Assembly (NCBI RefSeq): GCF_000317475.1 | Contig: NC_019729.1 | Coordinates: 4,168,501 to 4,232,500, forward strand | Length of the DNA: 64,000 bases | Direction of reading: 5' to 3' | Origin: Oscillatoria nigro-viridis PCC 7112 | Lineage (GTDB): Bacteria > Cyanobacteriota > Cyanobacteriia > Cyanobacteriales > Microcoleaceae | In this document: positions 1-8,612 of the stretch, one piece after another | Position numbering within the stretch: position 1 is the first letter of the stretch | Layout: the number at the start of each line of letters is the position of its first letter | The notes under the pieces: model-generated | What the model saw: only the letters and a program-made list of their open reading frames with translations | Databases searched by the model: none | What the model was told of the DNA's origin: nothing | Made by a program: the position numbers and the translations under genes

Positions 1-2
1 GA

Positions 3-98
3 ACTCTTGCTGTTGTGACATCAAGCGGAAGGCATCATGTAGATATAGAAATTGATGCGAATGGTAAACTCCGGCTTAAGATTAGCCCAATCCATTGA
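3..98 (+). CDS. C-terminal end of an unidentified protein (partial)
   Basis: An open frame enters from the left edge and stops at a TGA at 96-98, giving 31 residues that end in RLKISPIH. The mix of residues (HHVDIEIDANGKL) looks like a real beta-rich C-terminus rather than random translation. Too little is visible to name a family, and no start or domain lies in the window. The CRISPR remnant begins 11 bases after the stop. It could also be a chance open frame. Confidence 0.35.
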   Translation, partial: TLAVVTSSGRHHVDIEIDANGKLRLKISPIH

Positions 99-109
99 AC
101 AACGCGACA

Positions 110-302
110 CTCCCCACTGGCTGGGGAAACTAATTGAATGGGAAGTTTGTTAACTCTGGGGTCAAGTTTGATAATCTGTGTTGGTGCTCCCCACTGGCTG
201 GGGAAACTAATTGAATGGAAACTGACCTGCATCGGCGCAAGGGTCGCACCAAATTTGTTGGCCCAACTCCCCACTCGCTGGCGAAACTAATTGAATGGAA
301 AC
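110..302 (+). CRISPR. Three-repeat CRISPR remnant, no cas genes in view
   Basis: Three 36-base repeats lie at 110-145, 187-222 and 267-302, separated by spacers of 41 and 44 bases. The middle copy has the core CCCCACTGGCTGGGG hairpin and ends in ATGGAAAC, like many cyanobacterial repeats whose last 8 bases become the crRNA 5' handle; this suggests plus-strand transcription. The first copy differs at its 3' end (GGGAAG instead of GGAAAC). The third has two changes in the hairpin (CACTCGCTGGCG), one of which breaks a stem pair, as is typical of the leader-distal end. No leader or cas gene is visible, so this is probably a decayed or orphan mini-array. Confidence 0.8.
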
Positions 303-337
303 GCGCCGCCTGCACTGCGATTTTCGCGCCAATATCG

Positions 338-406
338 CAGAAACCGGGTTTTTTAGCTAATCTGCTAGATACAGCAAATCATTTTCGTAAAAAAACCTGG
401 TTTCTG
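338..406. terminator. Inverted repeat after the peroxiredoxin gene
   Basis: Arms at 338-354 (CAGAAACCGGGTTTTTT) and 390-406 match in 16 of 17 positions when reversed. The element lies just past the 3' end of the minus-strand peroxiredoxin gene and could act as a terminator. The same AAACC(C/T)GGTTT core recurs four times in 38130-38345, so it is also a dispersed repeat. Confidence 0.5.
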
Positions 407-422
407 GCCACCCGCGCGCCAT

Positions 423-881
423 CTAACTTTGGATGGTTTCTAAAGTTTTGAGTGCTTCTGCAACGTGTGCTTTGAAGTCTAACATGGAGTCAAAAATATG
501 CTTGACAACGCCTTCTTTGTCAATGACATAAGTTACTCTACCGGGCATAATCCACAGGGTAGCTGGAACCCCGTACAATTGCCGCACTTTGTTGCCAGTA
601 TCGCTCAGCAGTGTAAAGGGTAGCTGATATTTGGCGGCAAATTGCTGGTGAGATTTTTGCGAATCTTCGCTAATTCCTATGACTTCTGCACCTGCGTCTT
701 TGAAGACTTCGTAGCTATCTCGAAAAGCGCAAGCTTGGGTGGTGCATCCGGGTGTGTCGTCTTTGGGGTAAAAGTAGACTATGACGTTTTTTTTACCTTT
801 AAAATCTTTGAGGCTGACTGATGTGCCAGTTTGAGATGGTAAGGTAAAATCCGGTGCGGTGTCTCCTACTTTGACTGTCAT
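423..881 (-). CDS. bcp: Thioredoxin-dependent peroxiredoxin, BCP/PrxQ type
   Basis: The 152-residue protein has the usual length and order of the PrxQ/BCP family, which reduces hydrogen peroxide and alkyl hydroperoxides using thioredoxin. The active-site stretch YPKDDTPGCTTQAC holds the peroxidatic Cys46 and a second Cys51 five residues later, the spacing of the intramolecular-disulphide BCP subgroup. There is no signal peptide, so it is cytosolic. It stands alone on the minus strand, separated by about 290 bases from the ABC permease gene. No strong Shine-Dalgarno sequence precedes the ATG. Identification is secure; its peroxide preference cannot be read from sequence. Confidence 0.95.
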   Translation of the reverse strand: MTVKVGDTAPDFTLPSQTGTSVSLKDFKGKKNVIVYFYPKDDTPGCTTQACAFRDSYEVFKDAGAEVIGISEDSQKSHQQFAAKYQLPFTLLSDTGNKVRQLYGVPATLWIMPGRVTYVIDKEGVVKHIFDSMLDFKAHVAEALKTLETIQS

Positions 882-1170
882 GTTTTTTAACTGAGTAGCT
901 CTGTTTGCGTGAAATTTTAACTTTTGTTATTGTACTGTTTTTTTGAGCAATAGTTCGCAGTTGCGATCGCCCGCTGCGACAGCCTCTCATTTTTGCTTTC
1001 TCGCACTCAAACAAAAAAACTCTTTTGACAACATCGGGATGCAGCAGGCGATTCGCAGTTAGGCGGATTAATTGGAGAAGCTTTTTTGAACCGCAGATGC
1101 ACGGGGATTAACGCAGATTTTTAGGGAAAATTGCTGTGGCGTCGCTGAAGTGTTACTAGAAACTTCATTG

Positions 1171-2067
1171 TTATCGGCCTTTGGTTAAATTTTTTAATTC
1201 CCGCCAGATTGGAGGAATTTGGCCGGAGTGTGTGCGGGGCTGGGTGAGGATTCCTTGAGTGGGACTGAACAGCAATGATAGCACAAATAATCCCGATGCA
1301 ACTAAAACTATTGCGGGGCCGGATGGTAAGTTATAAAAGTAGCTGAGATACATTCCGCTAATGCTGGAAATAACTCCGATTATTGCACCTAAAATCATTA
1401 CTTGGTGCAGGCGAGTGACTAGGAGATAGGCGGTACTTGCGGGTGTAATTAATAGGGACAAAACTAGCACTACGCCAACGGCTTTGAGGCTGGCAACTAT
1501 TGTGAGGGCGATGAGTACCATCAGTCCGAAGTTGAGCAGGTTTACTGGCAAACCTGTGGCTTGCGCTCCTAATGGATCGAATGTGTAAAATAGCAGTTCT
1601 TTGTAAAAGAATACTACAACTAATAAGACTGCGGCGACTATGACGGCTGTGTCGATCGCATCTTCGAGAGTAACGCCGAGGATATTGCCGAAAAGAAAGT
1701 GGTTGAGGTCTATTTTGTTGTCTTTTTGGACGATCGTAATTAGGGTGATGCCGAGGGCGAAGAATGCCGAAAATACGATGCCCATTGCCGCGTCTTCTTT
1801 GATTGTCGATCGAGCTTTGATCCAAGCTATGATGACTGTACTCAAAACTCCGGCAATGAAGGCGCCGACAAAGATATTTGCTCCCAGGATAAATGCGATC
1901 GCCAATCCGGGCAAAACCGAGTGGCTGATGGCGTCTCCGAGCAAGGCCAGCCGCTGTACCATTAGGTAGCTGCCGACGATCGCGCAGACGATGCCGACGA
2001 GAATGGCAATTACGAGCGATCGCTGCATGAATCCGTACTGTAACGGCTCAATTAAGGTTTGTATCAT
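1171..2067 (-). CDS. Metal ABC transporter permease (ABC-3 family, Mn/Zn)
   Basis: A 298-residue polytopic membrane protein with about eight hydrophobic segments and the ABC-3 family hallmarks: GDAISHSVLPGLAIAF near residue 45 and a late LLITPASTAYLL segment. Such permeases (MntB, ZnuB, TroC) form the membrane channel for Mn(II), Zn(II) or Fe(II) import. It lies downstream of the ATPase gene on the same strand, but 404 bases of dispersed repeats separate them, so co-transcription is plausible but not tight. The binding protein is encoded divergently at 3384. Whether the metal is manganese or zinc cannot be fixed from the permease. Confidence 0.92.
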   Translation of the reverse strand: MIQTLIEPLQYGFMQRSLVIAILVGIVCAIVGSYLMVQRLALLGDAISHSVLPGLAIAFILGANIFVGAFIAGVLSTVIIAWIKARSTIKEDAAMGIVFSAFFALGITLITIVQKDNKIDLNHFLFGNILGVTLEDAIDTAVIVAAVLLVVVFFYKELLFYTFDPLGAQATGLPVNLLNFGLMVLIALTIVASLKAVGVVLVLSLLITPASTAYLLVTRLHQVMILGAIIGVISSISGMYLSYFYNLPSGPAIVLVASGLFVLSLLFSPTQGILTQPRTHSGQIPPIWRELKNLTKGR

Positions 2068-2471
2068 AAAATTATCAAATCACAGCTAACTAATGAATAA
2101 CAACCAAACTAACCCGGTTTGAGCTGAGATGTTGCACCATTCTCCATAAGCTTTTTAGGAACAGGAAAGATGCCTGTGAAGCGAGAAAATTCACTTTTTG
2201 TGGAACAGGCATCTTGCCTGTTCTGGAGAATGGTGCAAGATGTGAGTGCGATCCTAGATTTATCGTTGTCCAATTCAAGATTATCAAAAAAACCTGATTC
2301 AAGAGTGTAACTCCTAGATTAATGACCGAGAATTTCAAATGTGGTACCCGCCACGTGATTTATCCGTGGAATCAATCCAAAATCGAAAATCCTCAAGAAA
2401 GAGCATTTATCTCGCGCAAGTCAATCTAAAATCTAAAATCTCAAATCTAAAATCGATTGACTGCTGGCTAA
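2068..2471. repeat. Two dispersed-repeat elements between the permease and ATPase genes
   Basis: This 404-base gap has no credible gene. Positions 2128-2245 hold a nested palindromic element (family A): outer arms TTGCACCATTCTCC and GGAGAATGGTGCAA, inner arms around AGATGCCTGT and ACAGGCATCT. Positions 2321-2461 hold family B: ACCGAGAATTTC, then GGTACCCGCCACG, then TCCGTGGAATCAATCC, ending in a run of AAATCTAAAATC units. Family A recurs inside the genes at 3384 and 17801; family B recurs at 37747-37886 and 49199-49344. Confidence 0.8.
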
Positions 2472-3281
2472 TCAAGCTGCTTGTCCGGCAAAGAACATTA
2501 CTTGTCCGCCGTAGGCGCGGTAAAGGTTTTCTTGGGTTAGCACTTCTTGGCGGGAACCAGCGGCAATCAATTCTGTATTGAGCAAAATTAAATCATCAAA
2601 ATTGGTGATTGATTCGCCTAAGTCGTGGTTGACTACTAAGACGATTTTCCCGGCATTTGCTAGCTGGTGGAATATCTCAAAAATGATATTTTGAGTTTTT
2701 TGGTCAACGCCGACAAACGGCTCGTCAAAGCAGAAAATAGCGGCTTCTTGGGCTAAGGCTCTAGCTAGAAATACTCGCTGTTGCTGTCCGCCGGAAAGTT
2801 GTCCGATCGGTCTATCTTTGTAAGCACTCATGCCTACTCTTTCTAAGGCATCGGAGGCAGTGCGGCGGCTAGCTGCCGAGAAGCGGCGAAACCAGCCGGC
2901 TTTTCTGACTCTTCCCATCATCACGACATCCCAAACGGTGGCGGGATAGTTCCAGTCTATTTGCGATCGCTGGGGCACGTAAGCTACTGTTTCGAGTCGA
3001 TCGGCGATCGCTTCTTCGCCCCAGGTAACAGTGCCGCGAGCTGCAGGAATTAAGCCCAACATTGCTTTGATCAGCGTGCTTTTTCCGGCACCGTTGGGCC
3101 CAATAATACCCGTCAGCCTTCCCGGTTTGACAGAAAGACTGATATCTCTGAGTGCTTCTACCGTGCGGTAGTTTACTGCTAAGTGCTTAACAGTGATAAT
3201 TTCAGTGTCGGTAGCGGCGTCTTTGAGGTGGCAAACCATTTGAGACCAAGGATTCTCGTTGGACAAGGCGGCGGTATTCAT
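2472..3281 (-). CDS. Metal ABC transporter ATP-binding protein
   Basis: A 269-residue ABC ATPase with Walker A GPNGAGKST, signature LSGGQQQRVFLARAL, Walker B AIFCFDEPFVGVD and the switch histidine in VVNHDLGE. This is the pattern of the MntA/ZnuC/TroB subgroup, which energises Mn or Zn import. The first ~28 residues precede the ABC fold and may be partly non-essential. It is transcribed away from the lipoprotein gene at 3384; the 102-base gap between the two starts should hold both promoters. Metal specificity is not decided by this subunit. Confidence 0.93.
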   Translation of the reverse strand: MNTAALSNENPWSQMVCHLKDAATDTEIITVKHLAVNYRTVEALRDISLSVKPGRLTGIIGPNGAGKSTLIKAMLGLIPAARGTVTWGEEAIADRLETVAYVPQRSQIDWNYPATVWDVVMMGRVRKAGWFRRFSAASRRTASDALERVGMSAYKDRPIGQLSGGQQQRVFLARALAQEAAIFCFDEPFVGVDQKTQNIIFEIFHQLANAGKIVLVVNHDLGESITNFDDLILLNTELIAAGSRQEVLTQENLYRAYGGQVMFFAGQAA

Positions 3282-3370
3282 GGGGGTGACTCTATCTCCT
3301 TTTTATTAAGTTTACTGTAAAAATGAAAAGAATATGAAATCATCGGTAAATAGGAATAATCTGGAACGCA

Positions 3371-3377
3371 GGAGAGG
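3371..3377 (+). promoter_or_regulatory. Shine-Dalgarno for the binding-lipoprotein gene
   Basis: GGAGAGG ends six bases before the ATG at 3384. It is the only good ribosome site for this frame, and it supports translation through the repeat block rather than from a later GTG or TTG. Confidence 0.6.
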
Positions 3378-3383
3378 TAGATA

Positions 3384-4769
3384 ATGGGACAGTGCAAGCT
3401 CGAAACCCCTCAAACCATAGGTTTTGTGGCGAAAATCTCAAGTCGGTTAAAACTCAGATGTTGCACCATTGTCAAGAACGGGCAAGATGCCCGTTCCACA
3501 AAGAGTGAGTTTTCTTGTGGGGTTGGCATCCTGCCCGTCAAGAACGGGCAAGATGCCCGTTCCACAAAGAATGAGTTTTCTCGCTTCACAGGCATCTTGC
3601 TTGTTCCCAAACAAGTAATTGAGAATGGTGCAAGATGTGAGTTAAAAGCGAAGAGTGACTTTTCTTGTGGGGTGGGCATCCTGCCCGCCCGTCCAAGACT
3701 TATTGAGAATGGTGCCAGATGTCAATTAAAACCGACGGCAATTGTGAAAAAATCCGATAAAGGGAAGTTTCGCGGTGAGTCGGGGATTGAAACCGCCGCC
3801 CCTGGATTGGACAAGTCCAAGGTATTTTGGATTAGAACTATTGCCTGCGGCATTTTGACTGTGGGTTTATTTAGTTGTGCTCCAGCGCAGGGCGATCGCC
3901 TATCTGCAGAGGCAGATGCTAAACCCAAGGTAGTTGCTACCAGCACAATTATTGAGGATTTGACCGATCGAGTAGCGGGAGGCGAAATTCAGCTAACAGG
4001 AATTTTGCAGCCGGGAACCGATCCTCACGTTTACGAACCAGTGCCAAAAGATTCTCAAGCTTTAGAAAAAGCTAACTTAATTTTGTATAACGGTTACAAT
4101 TTGGAACCGGGATTAATTAGGATGATGAATGCCGCCGGAATTAAGGCGCGGAAATTAGCAGTGGGCGAAGTTGTCAAGCCTTTGCTACTGAATAAAGAAG
4201 GCAATACCGTACCAGATCCGCACGTTTGGGGAAATGTGGAAAATGTAGTTCAAATGGTGGAAGCGATTCGGGATGCGCTAATCGAACTCTCGCCGGAAGA
4301 TCGGGAGAAGTTTACGCAGAATGCTGTGAAACTTACTGAAGAGTTAAAACGTTTGGATAGTTGGATCGAACAAGAGATTAAAACTATTCCCGAAAATAAG
4401 CGCAAATTAGTCACAACTCACGATGCTTTTCAATATTACAGCCGCGCCTACGGATTGGGAATAGCTGACAGTTTGATCGGGATTAGTACGGAGGAACAAC
4501 CGAGCGCTCAAACGGTGCAAAAGTTAGTAGAATCGGTGAAAGCTGCGGGAGTGCCTGCTATTTTTGCGGAGACTACAATTAACCCGCAACTGATTAGAAC
4601 AGTGGCGGAGGAAGCGGGGGTGAAATTGGCGGCGCAGCAACTTTATTCCGATTCGATTGGGGCGGCCGGAAGCGAGGGCGATTCTTATGTGAAAATGATG
4701 TCGGCTAATACTCGCACCATCGTCGAAGCTTTGGGTGGGAAATACACGCCGTTTGAAGCTAGCAATTAG
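3384..4769 (+). CDS. Metal-binding lipoprotein of the ABC transporter, with a repeat-encoded N-terminus
   Basis: The C-terminal ~310 residues are a cluster A-I (TroA/MntC/ZnuA) solute-binding protein. Likely metal ligands are the His in GTDPHVYEP, the His in PDPHVWGN, the His in TTHDAFQYY and the Asp in LYSDSIG. A His at the third site, and no His-rich loop, resembles TroA (Zn/Mn) more than Glu-bearing PsaA-type Mn proteins. The export signal is internal: FWIRTIACGILTVGLFSC, with a lipobox Cys near residue 164. About 140 residues precede it, largely encoded by family A palindromes at 3457-3725. Either the ATG at 3384, which has a good ribosome site, is used, or translation begins at the GTG at 3744 or TTG at 3807. 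Confidence 0.9.
   Translation: MGQCKLETPQTIGFVAKISSRLKLRCCTIVKNGQDARSTKSEFSCGVGILPVKNGQDARSTKNEFSRFTGILLVPKQVIENGARCELKAKSDFSCGVGILPARPRLIENGARCQLKPTAIVKKSDKGKFRGESGIETAAPGLDKSKVFWIRTIACGILTVGLFSCAPAQGDRLSAEADAKPKVVATSTIIEDLTDRVAGGEIQLTGILQPGTDPHVYEPVPKDSQALEKANLILYNGYNLEPGLIRMMNAAGIKARKLAVGEVVKPLLLNKEGNTVPDPHVWGNVENVVQMVEAIRDALIELSPEDREKFTQNAVKLTEELKRLDSWIEQEIKTIPENKRKLVTTHDAFQYYSRAYGLGIADSLIGISTEEQPSAQTVQKLVESVKAAGVPAIFAETTINPQLIRTVAEEAGVKLAAQQLYSDSIGAAGSEGDSYVKMMSANTRTIVEALGGKYTPFEASN
3457..3725 (+). repeat. Family A palindromic repeats inside a coding frame
   Basis: Successive hairpin units built on AACGGGCAAGATGCCCGTT, GTGGGGTTGGCATCCTGCCCG and CAGGCATCTTGCTTGTTC, closed by GAGAATGGTGCAAGATGTGAG. 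The block stays open in the frame of the lipoprotein gene with no stop over about 270 bases. Confidence 0.85.
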
Positions 4770-4943
4770 CAAGTAGGATGCCCCGGAAGAGTTTTATTTT
4801 CTCTGCGGGGTAACAGCTAACTGATAGCCGTTTCAAACAAGAATGCAACTGTAGGTAAACTCCAAACCCCGATAGTCATCCTTGATTCCCAATCTAAAAT
4901 CTCAAATCTCAAATCTAAAATTGTATGACGCACCCTACAAGTT

Positions 4944-7900
4944 TCAGTTTACCTGCTTCGACAAAATTAAATTAAGCACGTTCAATTCGTTGGAACTTAA
5001 AAGATATTTATCTGTAAAAATCTTTTCTCGGCTTTGTTCTAAACTGTAGCTTCTAAACACGATAAACGGGAATTCGTGATACTTGTGTCCGATCGGCATT
5101 ACACTGTCTATAGGGTAGGTCGATCGCACGCAAGCCGACAAAATATCCCGAAACCGCGTGTCTTCCGGTTCTTCCAGCTTGCTGTCAGCAAAATACTCCT
5201 GCATTTCCTCCCCGCTAACGAAGGCAAACAGCGGTATGGCATAATAGCGATCGAACTGCTGACTCTGCTCTTCAAAATACTGAGTTTTCTCCACATCGCC
5301 GTTGAGAAATTGCAAAAGCTCGATCGCACCGCCTCTTATAGCCGATCGTACATTCTCCGGGGACGAATCGCTATCCCTAATCCGATACATTTTGTCCAGC
5401 AACTGATTATCTACACATTTCTGAATTTCCCGATGTAGCCGCATCTGGTATTTTTCCAGCAAACTTTGATTAGCTAGAGGTACTACCAACAAACTACCAC
5501 AAACATGACCAATCTCTAGATTATCATAACTCAGCAAACCATCCAGCGGATTGCACTTATCCAAAAACTTACGATTAAAATCCTCCCGCATTTCTAGATA
5601 GGAATCGCCCTTTTGACGAGACTTATCATAATTTGTCAGAACGAACTCCCCGCGACCTAAAAGCTCTTCCAGACTCGTATAAACCTCCTTTAAAAACCTA
5701 TCTCCTCGGTAGCTTTCGCTTTTTAATGTCTTAATTAGAGCAGCCATTTTGCTGCTAAAAGTATCCCCTACTGCGGAAACCGACTTACCGCCAATCGGAA
5801 TCATCAAAAACTTTTCCCTACCTAAATAACCGTATCCCGAAATTCGCGTCATCACCGCCGTCTTGAGAATTAGCAATAAATTCAACAAACTCAATTTGCT
5901 TTCTTGCAGGGAAAGTTCCGCATCATCAGCGTAATAAACTGCGGTATCAGATAGGTAAAAAACCAATTGTTTGTCTTCACCATCAAGGGTTTTACCGTTC
6001 TCATCTTCCCCGCGTCCCCGATAAATCACCTGTATGACTTCCATCAGATTTTTCTCAATCTGAAAGCGGGGAATATCAACTAAAATATGCTTAGTCTTCG
6101 GGAAAGAAAGTCCACGACTTCCCGATGCAGTCATAAAGATTACTTTAGCTGTATTTTTGTATTTCTGTATTTTTTCTTTCTCCTCTTCCGAGATATTCGC
6201 GTGAATTTCCAGATAACCGGTAAACTGCTCAAACTTTTCGCGACTAGCTTTAATTTTTTCAATTAATTCTGCCAATCTTTGCTTGTTTTGAATGTATACT
6301 ATAATTTGTTCCACACCGGGGATTGCTAATCGCTGATTGATATCCTCAATTATTTCAGATTGTACCCGGTTTACTAAATTACTATTCTGTTTTAAAGGCG
6401 CATTTTCACTGTATTTAACAGTTTCGACAAATACCTTGTAAGTTATCTCTAAACTGCGCGCCGGGTAGGAATTCGCATTAATCACCTTGGCAGCTAGATT
6501 GTTATATTTAAAAGGAATAGCTTGTAAAGGTTGAATTTCTTCCGAATCTTTCGCTAACTTTTTAAAATAGATTTTGTCCGGTTCCGGTGACGTGTTATCA
6601 AGGTGCTGTTTAATCACATCGCAGTCCACAATCGAAGCATCTGCGACAATAATTTTAGTATTAAAGCCGTGTTCTCGCTTGTGCAACTCATGTTTTTTGA
6701 CAATCTTGGCAATTCCGGCTAAAAACTCAACGCCACCATCATCTCCCGTAATTTCATCTATCATAATGAAAATATGTTTGATGCGACTGGATATTTCTTG
6801 CATCTTAGCGGAAATGACCCGTTTGTCCCGTTTATTGTAAGTATCTTGAAAAATTTTATCTAAATGCTCTAGGGTATTTTTTCGGTTTTCTTTCATCTTC
6901 ACCGATTGAATAGAAACGGTAGCTACGATATTATTAGATACCTGGGCATTTATCAGCGCGTATATACCTTCGCAAATGCTCTTAAGCACTCCATTTCCTT
7001 TGGGATTAATGGGTTTAATTACTGTTTCTCCCTTTTTTTCAAGTTCTGATTGATGATATTCCGTCCTCTTAATTTCTGAATCATCCTTGAGGAAGCGAAC
7101 AGCTTTTTTTGTCAAATCTTCGCGATATTTATTCGATGCGTACTTGACGGTACAGTGTCCTGAATTACTTTTGATGATATCGGCGTTAGTGTTGATACAA
7201 AATAATCGATCGTTGCACAGCAAACCCGTATTTTTATCTTTGAATTTTTCGATAATATCTAAGTTTACTTGCTTGCGGGGACTGACGTAGAGGAATAAGA
7301 AACCGTCGTCGATATGGGTTTTGAGGAAATTGGCGATCGCAGTTGTTTTCCCAATTCCCGGATTCCCCGTCAAAAAGATATAAGTTTCCTCAGATTGAAG
7401 CGCTTTGACAATCAATTGAGCGTGAGCATTTCTCAGATGTAATCCGCGATCGATTTGCAAATCATCTGCCAGTTTATCTGATATAATATCTATGGAATTA
7501 GCAAAATTCTCGATCCGCTCTGTATTACATACAGGTGTAGAAATTTTGCCAATTGTTAACAAATCGCTGACAAACTTTTTGCCATTCTGAAAACTGTAAC
7601 CTGCGTTAAGTTGGATCGCATCTAAAACTTCGGCGCGAGCATCGTTAATTTCTTTGTTTTTCGCTTCCTGCTGATAAATTTTGGCACAAGTCGCCAAGAT
7701 GTCAATTTTATCACTGCGGAGGGAAATTGCGCTGATTGTGCGATCGCTATAACCGACAACATTCAACAAAACCTCAGCATCATGAGGAATAATACCAGTT
7801 GTTTGCAGAAAACCGTAGAAGCTGTGAGCGTAGCTACCCGCCTGAATCAACTTAGCGCTTTCCTTATCCTTATACTTAAAAGCCGTAAAATAGCGTTTTA

Positions 7901-8612
7901 AATCCTCCGAGAAATCAACACCTAAAGTGCTAGTATCGATTCGCAGATTAGAAAAAACACTTTTCGATCGCAAATAGTTAATTTCTCCGATCAAAGACTT
8001 ACGCATCACCTCTATTTCGTTGAGATTATCGATTCTTTCCGAAGTCAACGGGGGAGTAAACACAGATAAATCAACGCACAGAATTCTAAAATCCTTACCA
8101 TTCTGTAACAAAATCAAGGTATCAGCTTGCAAAAACTCGCCTTTTTTCTTGTAGCGGCGGATGTAGGAGTTAATCTCATCGTCTGAGAAATTTGGCTGCG
8201 CTGTTTCAAACTGAGATAATACCTTCTTAAACGCTTTAAAAACTTCTGTCTCCTCGTCATTCTGGGTTCTAATACTGTTAGCACAACTCAAACTGCACTG
8301 AAAATACAAGATTTGCGATAACCTTAAAGTCCAGCCCGTAGATGTGAGATACTCCCGGAAGAAATTCAACCCACCAATAAAGCCTTTTTGGACAAAAAAT
8401 CGACTCCACTTCTCAACAATTTTAGCATCCAAACTACCGAGGAGATTAGCTTCCCTAGTTATTTCCGCCATCATCTTTGGCAATTCTAGTTTCTGCAAAT
8501 CGAGACGGTAGGAATCTCCGAAATTGTGAGCTATATTTTCACGCTGAATATACGCCAGAATCCCAATATTAAATCCCACCTCAAACAGCCGTCCAAAATC
8601 TTCACCAATCAT
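4944..8612 (-). CDS. Large SF2-helicase-like ATPase, second gene of an unrecognised pair
   Basis: About 1222 residues from the ATG at 8612, chosen because a GGAGG ribosome site lies 8 bases before it; an ATG at 8636 would add 8 residues. Motifs, numbered from 8636: Walker A GNPGIGKT at 424-431, Walker B IMIDEIT at 625-630, a possible motif III VADAS at 665, motif V-like SGSRGLSFP at 838 and motif VI-like QVIYRGRGE at 869. This is a two-lobed SF2 helicase or translocase with ~420 residues before and ~350 after the motor. Around 171-192, ADTLILLQNG then ILCVDLS faintly recalls a PD-(D/E)XK nuclease but lacks the lysine. The start overlaps the upstream gene by 11 bases. I do not recognise the family; defence or nucleic-acid processing is inference. 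Confidence 0.85.
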   Translation of the reverse strand: MIGEDFGRLFEVGFNIGILAYIQRENIAHNFGDSYRLDLQKLELPKMMAEITREANLLGSLDAKIVEKWSRFFVQKGFIGGLNFFREYLTSTGWTLRLSQILYFQCSLSCANSIRTQNDEETEVFKAFKKVLSQFETAQPNFSDDEINSYIRRYKKKGEFLQADTLILLQNGKDFRILCVDLSVFTPPLTSERIDNLNEIEVMRKSLIGEINYLRSKSVFSNLRIDTSTLGVDFSEDLKRYFTAFKYKDKESAKLIQAGSYAHSFYGFLQTTGIIPHDAEVLLNVVGYSDRTISAISLRSDKIDILATCAKIYQQEAKNKEINDARAEVLDAIQLNAGYSFQNGKKFVSDLLTIGKISTPVCNTERIENFANSIDIISDKLADDLQIDRGLHLRNAHAQLIVKALQSEETYIFLTGNPGIGKTTAIANFLKTHIDDGFLFLYVSPRKQVNLDIIEKFKDKNTGLLCNDRLFCINTNADIIKSNSGHCTVKYASNKYREDLTKKAVRFLKDDSEIKRTEYHQSELEKKGETVIKPINPKGNGVLKSICEGIYALINAQVSNNIVATVSIQSVKMKENRKNTLEHLDKIFQDTYNKRDKRVISAKMQEISSRIKHIFIMIDEITGDDGGVEFLAGIAKIVKKHELHKREHGFNTKIIVADASIVDCDVIKQHLDNTSPEPDKIYFKKLAKDSEEIQPLQAIPFKYNNLAAKVINANSYPARSLEITYKVFVETVKYSENAPLKQNSNLVNRVQSEIIEDINQRLAIPGVEQIIVYIQNKQRLAELIEKIKASREKFEQFTGYLEIHANISEEEKEKIQKYKNTAKVIFMTASGSRGLSFPKTKHILVDIPRFQIEKNLMEVIQVIYRGRGEDENGKTLDGEDKQLVFYLSDTAVYYADDAELSLQESKLSLLNLLLILKTAVMTRISGYGYLGREKFLMIPIGGKSVSAVGDTFSSKMAALIKTLKSESYRGDRFLKEVYTSLEELLGRGEFVLTNYDKSRQKGDSYLEMREDFNRKFLDKCNPLDGLLSYDNLEIGHVCGSLLVVPLANQSLLEKYQMRLHREIQKCVDNQLLDKMYRIRDSDSSPENVRSAIRGGAIELLQFLNGDVEKTQYFEEQSQQFDRYYAIPLFAFVSGEEMQEYFADSKLEEPEDTRFRDILSACVRSTYPIDSVMPIGHKYHEFPFIVFRSYSLEQSREKIFTDKYLLSSNELNVLNLILSKQVN

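Noticed and set aside
35-315. Minus-strand proteins across the CRISPR region
   Set aside because: They are translations of the repeats themselves (FHSISF, QLVSPASGE recurring) and have no independent support.
2339-2581. 80-residue plus-strand gene starting MWYPPRD
   Set aside because: It is only the translation of a family B repeat and runs into the ATPase gene antisense.
4944-8612. PD-(D/E)XK nuclease domain before the motor of the large ATPase
   Set aside because: Spacing of ADTLILLQNG and ILCVDLS is suggestive, but the lysine is missing and nothing else supports it.
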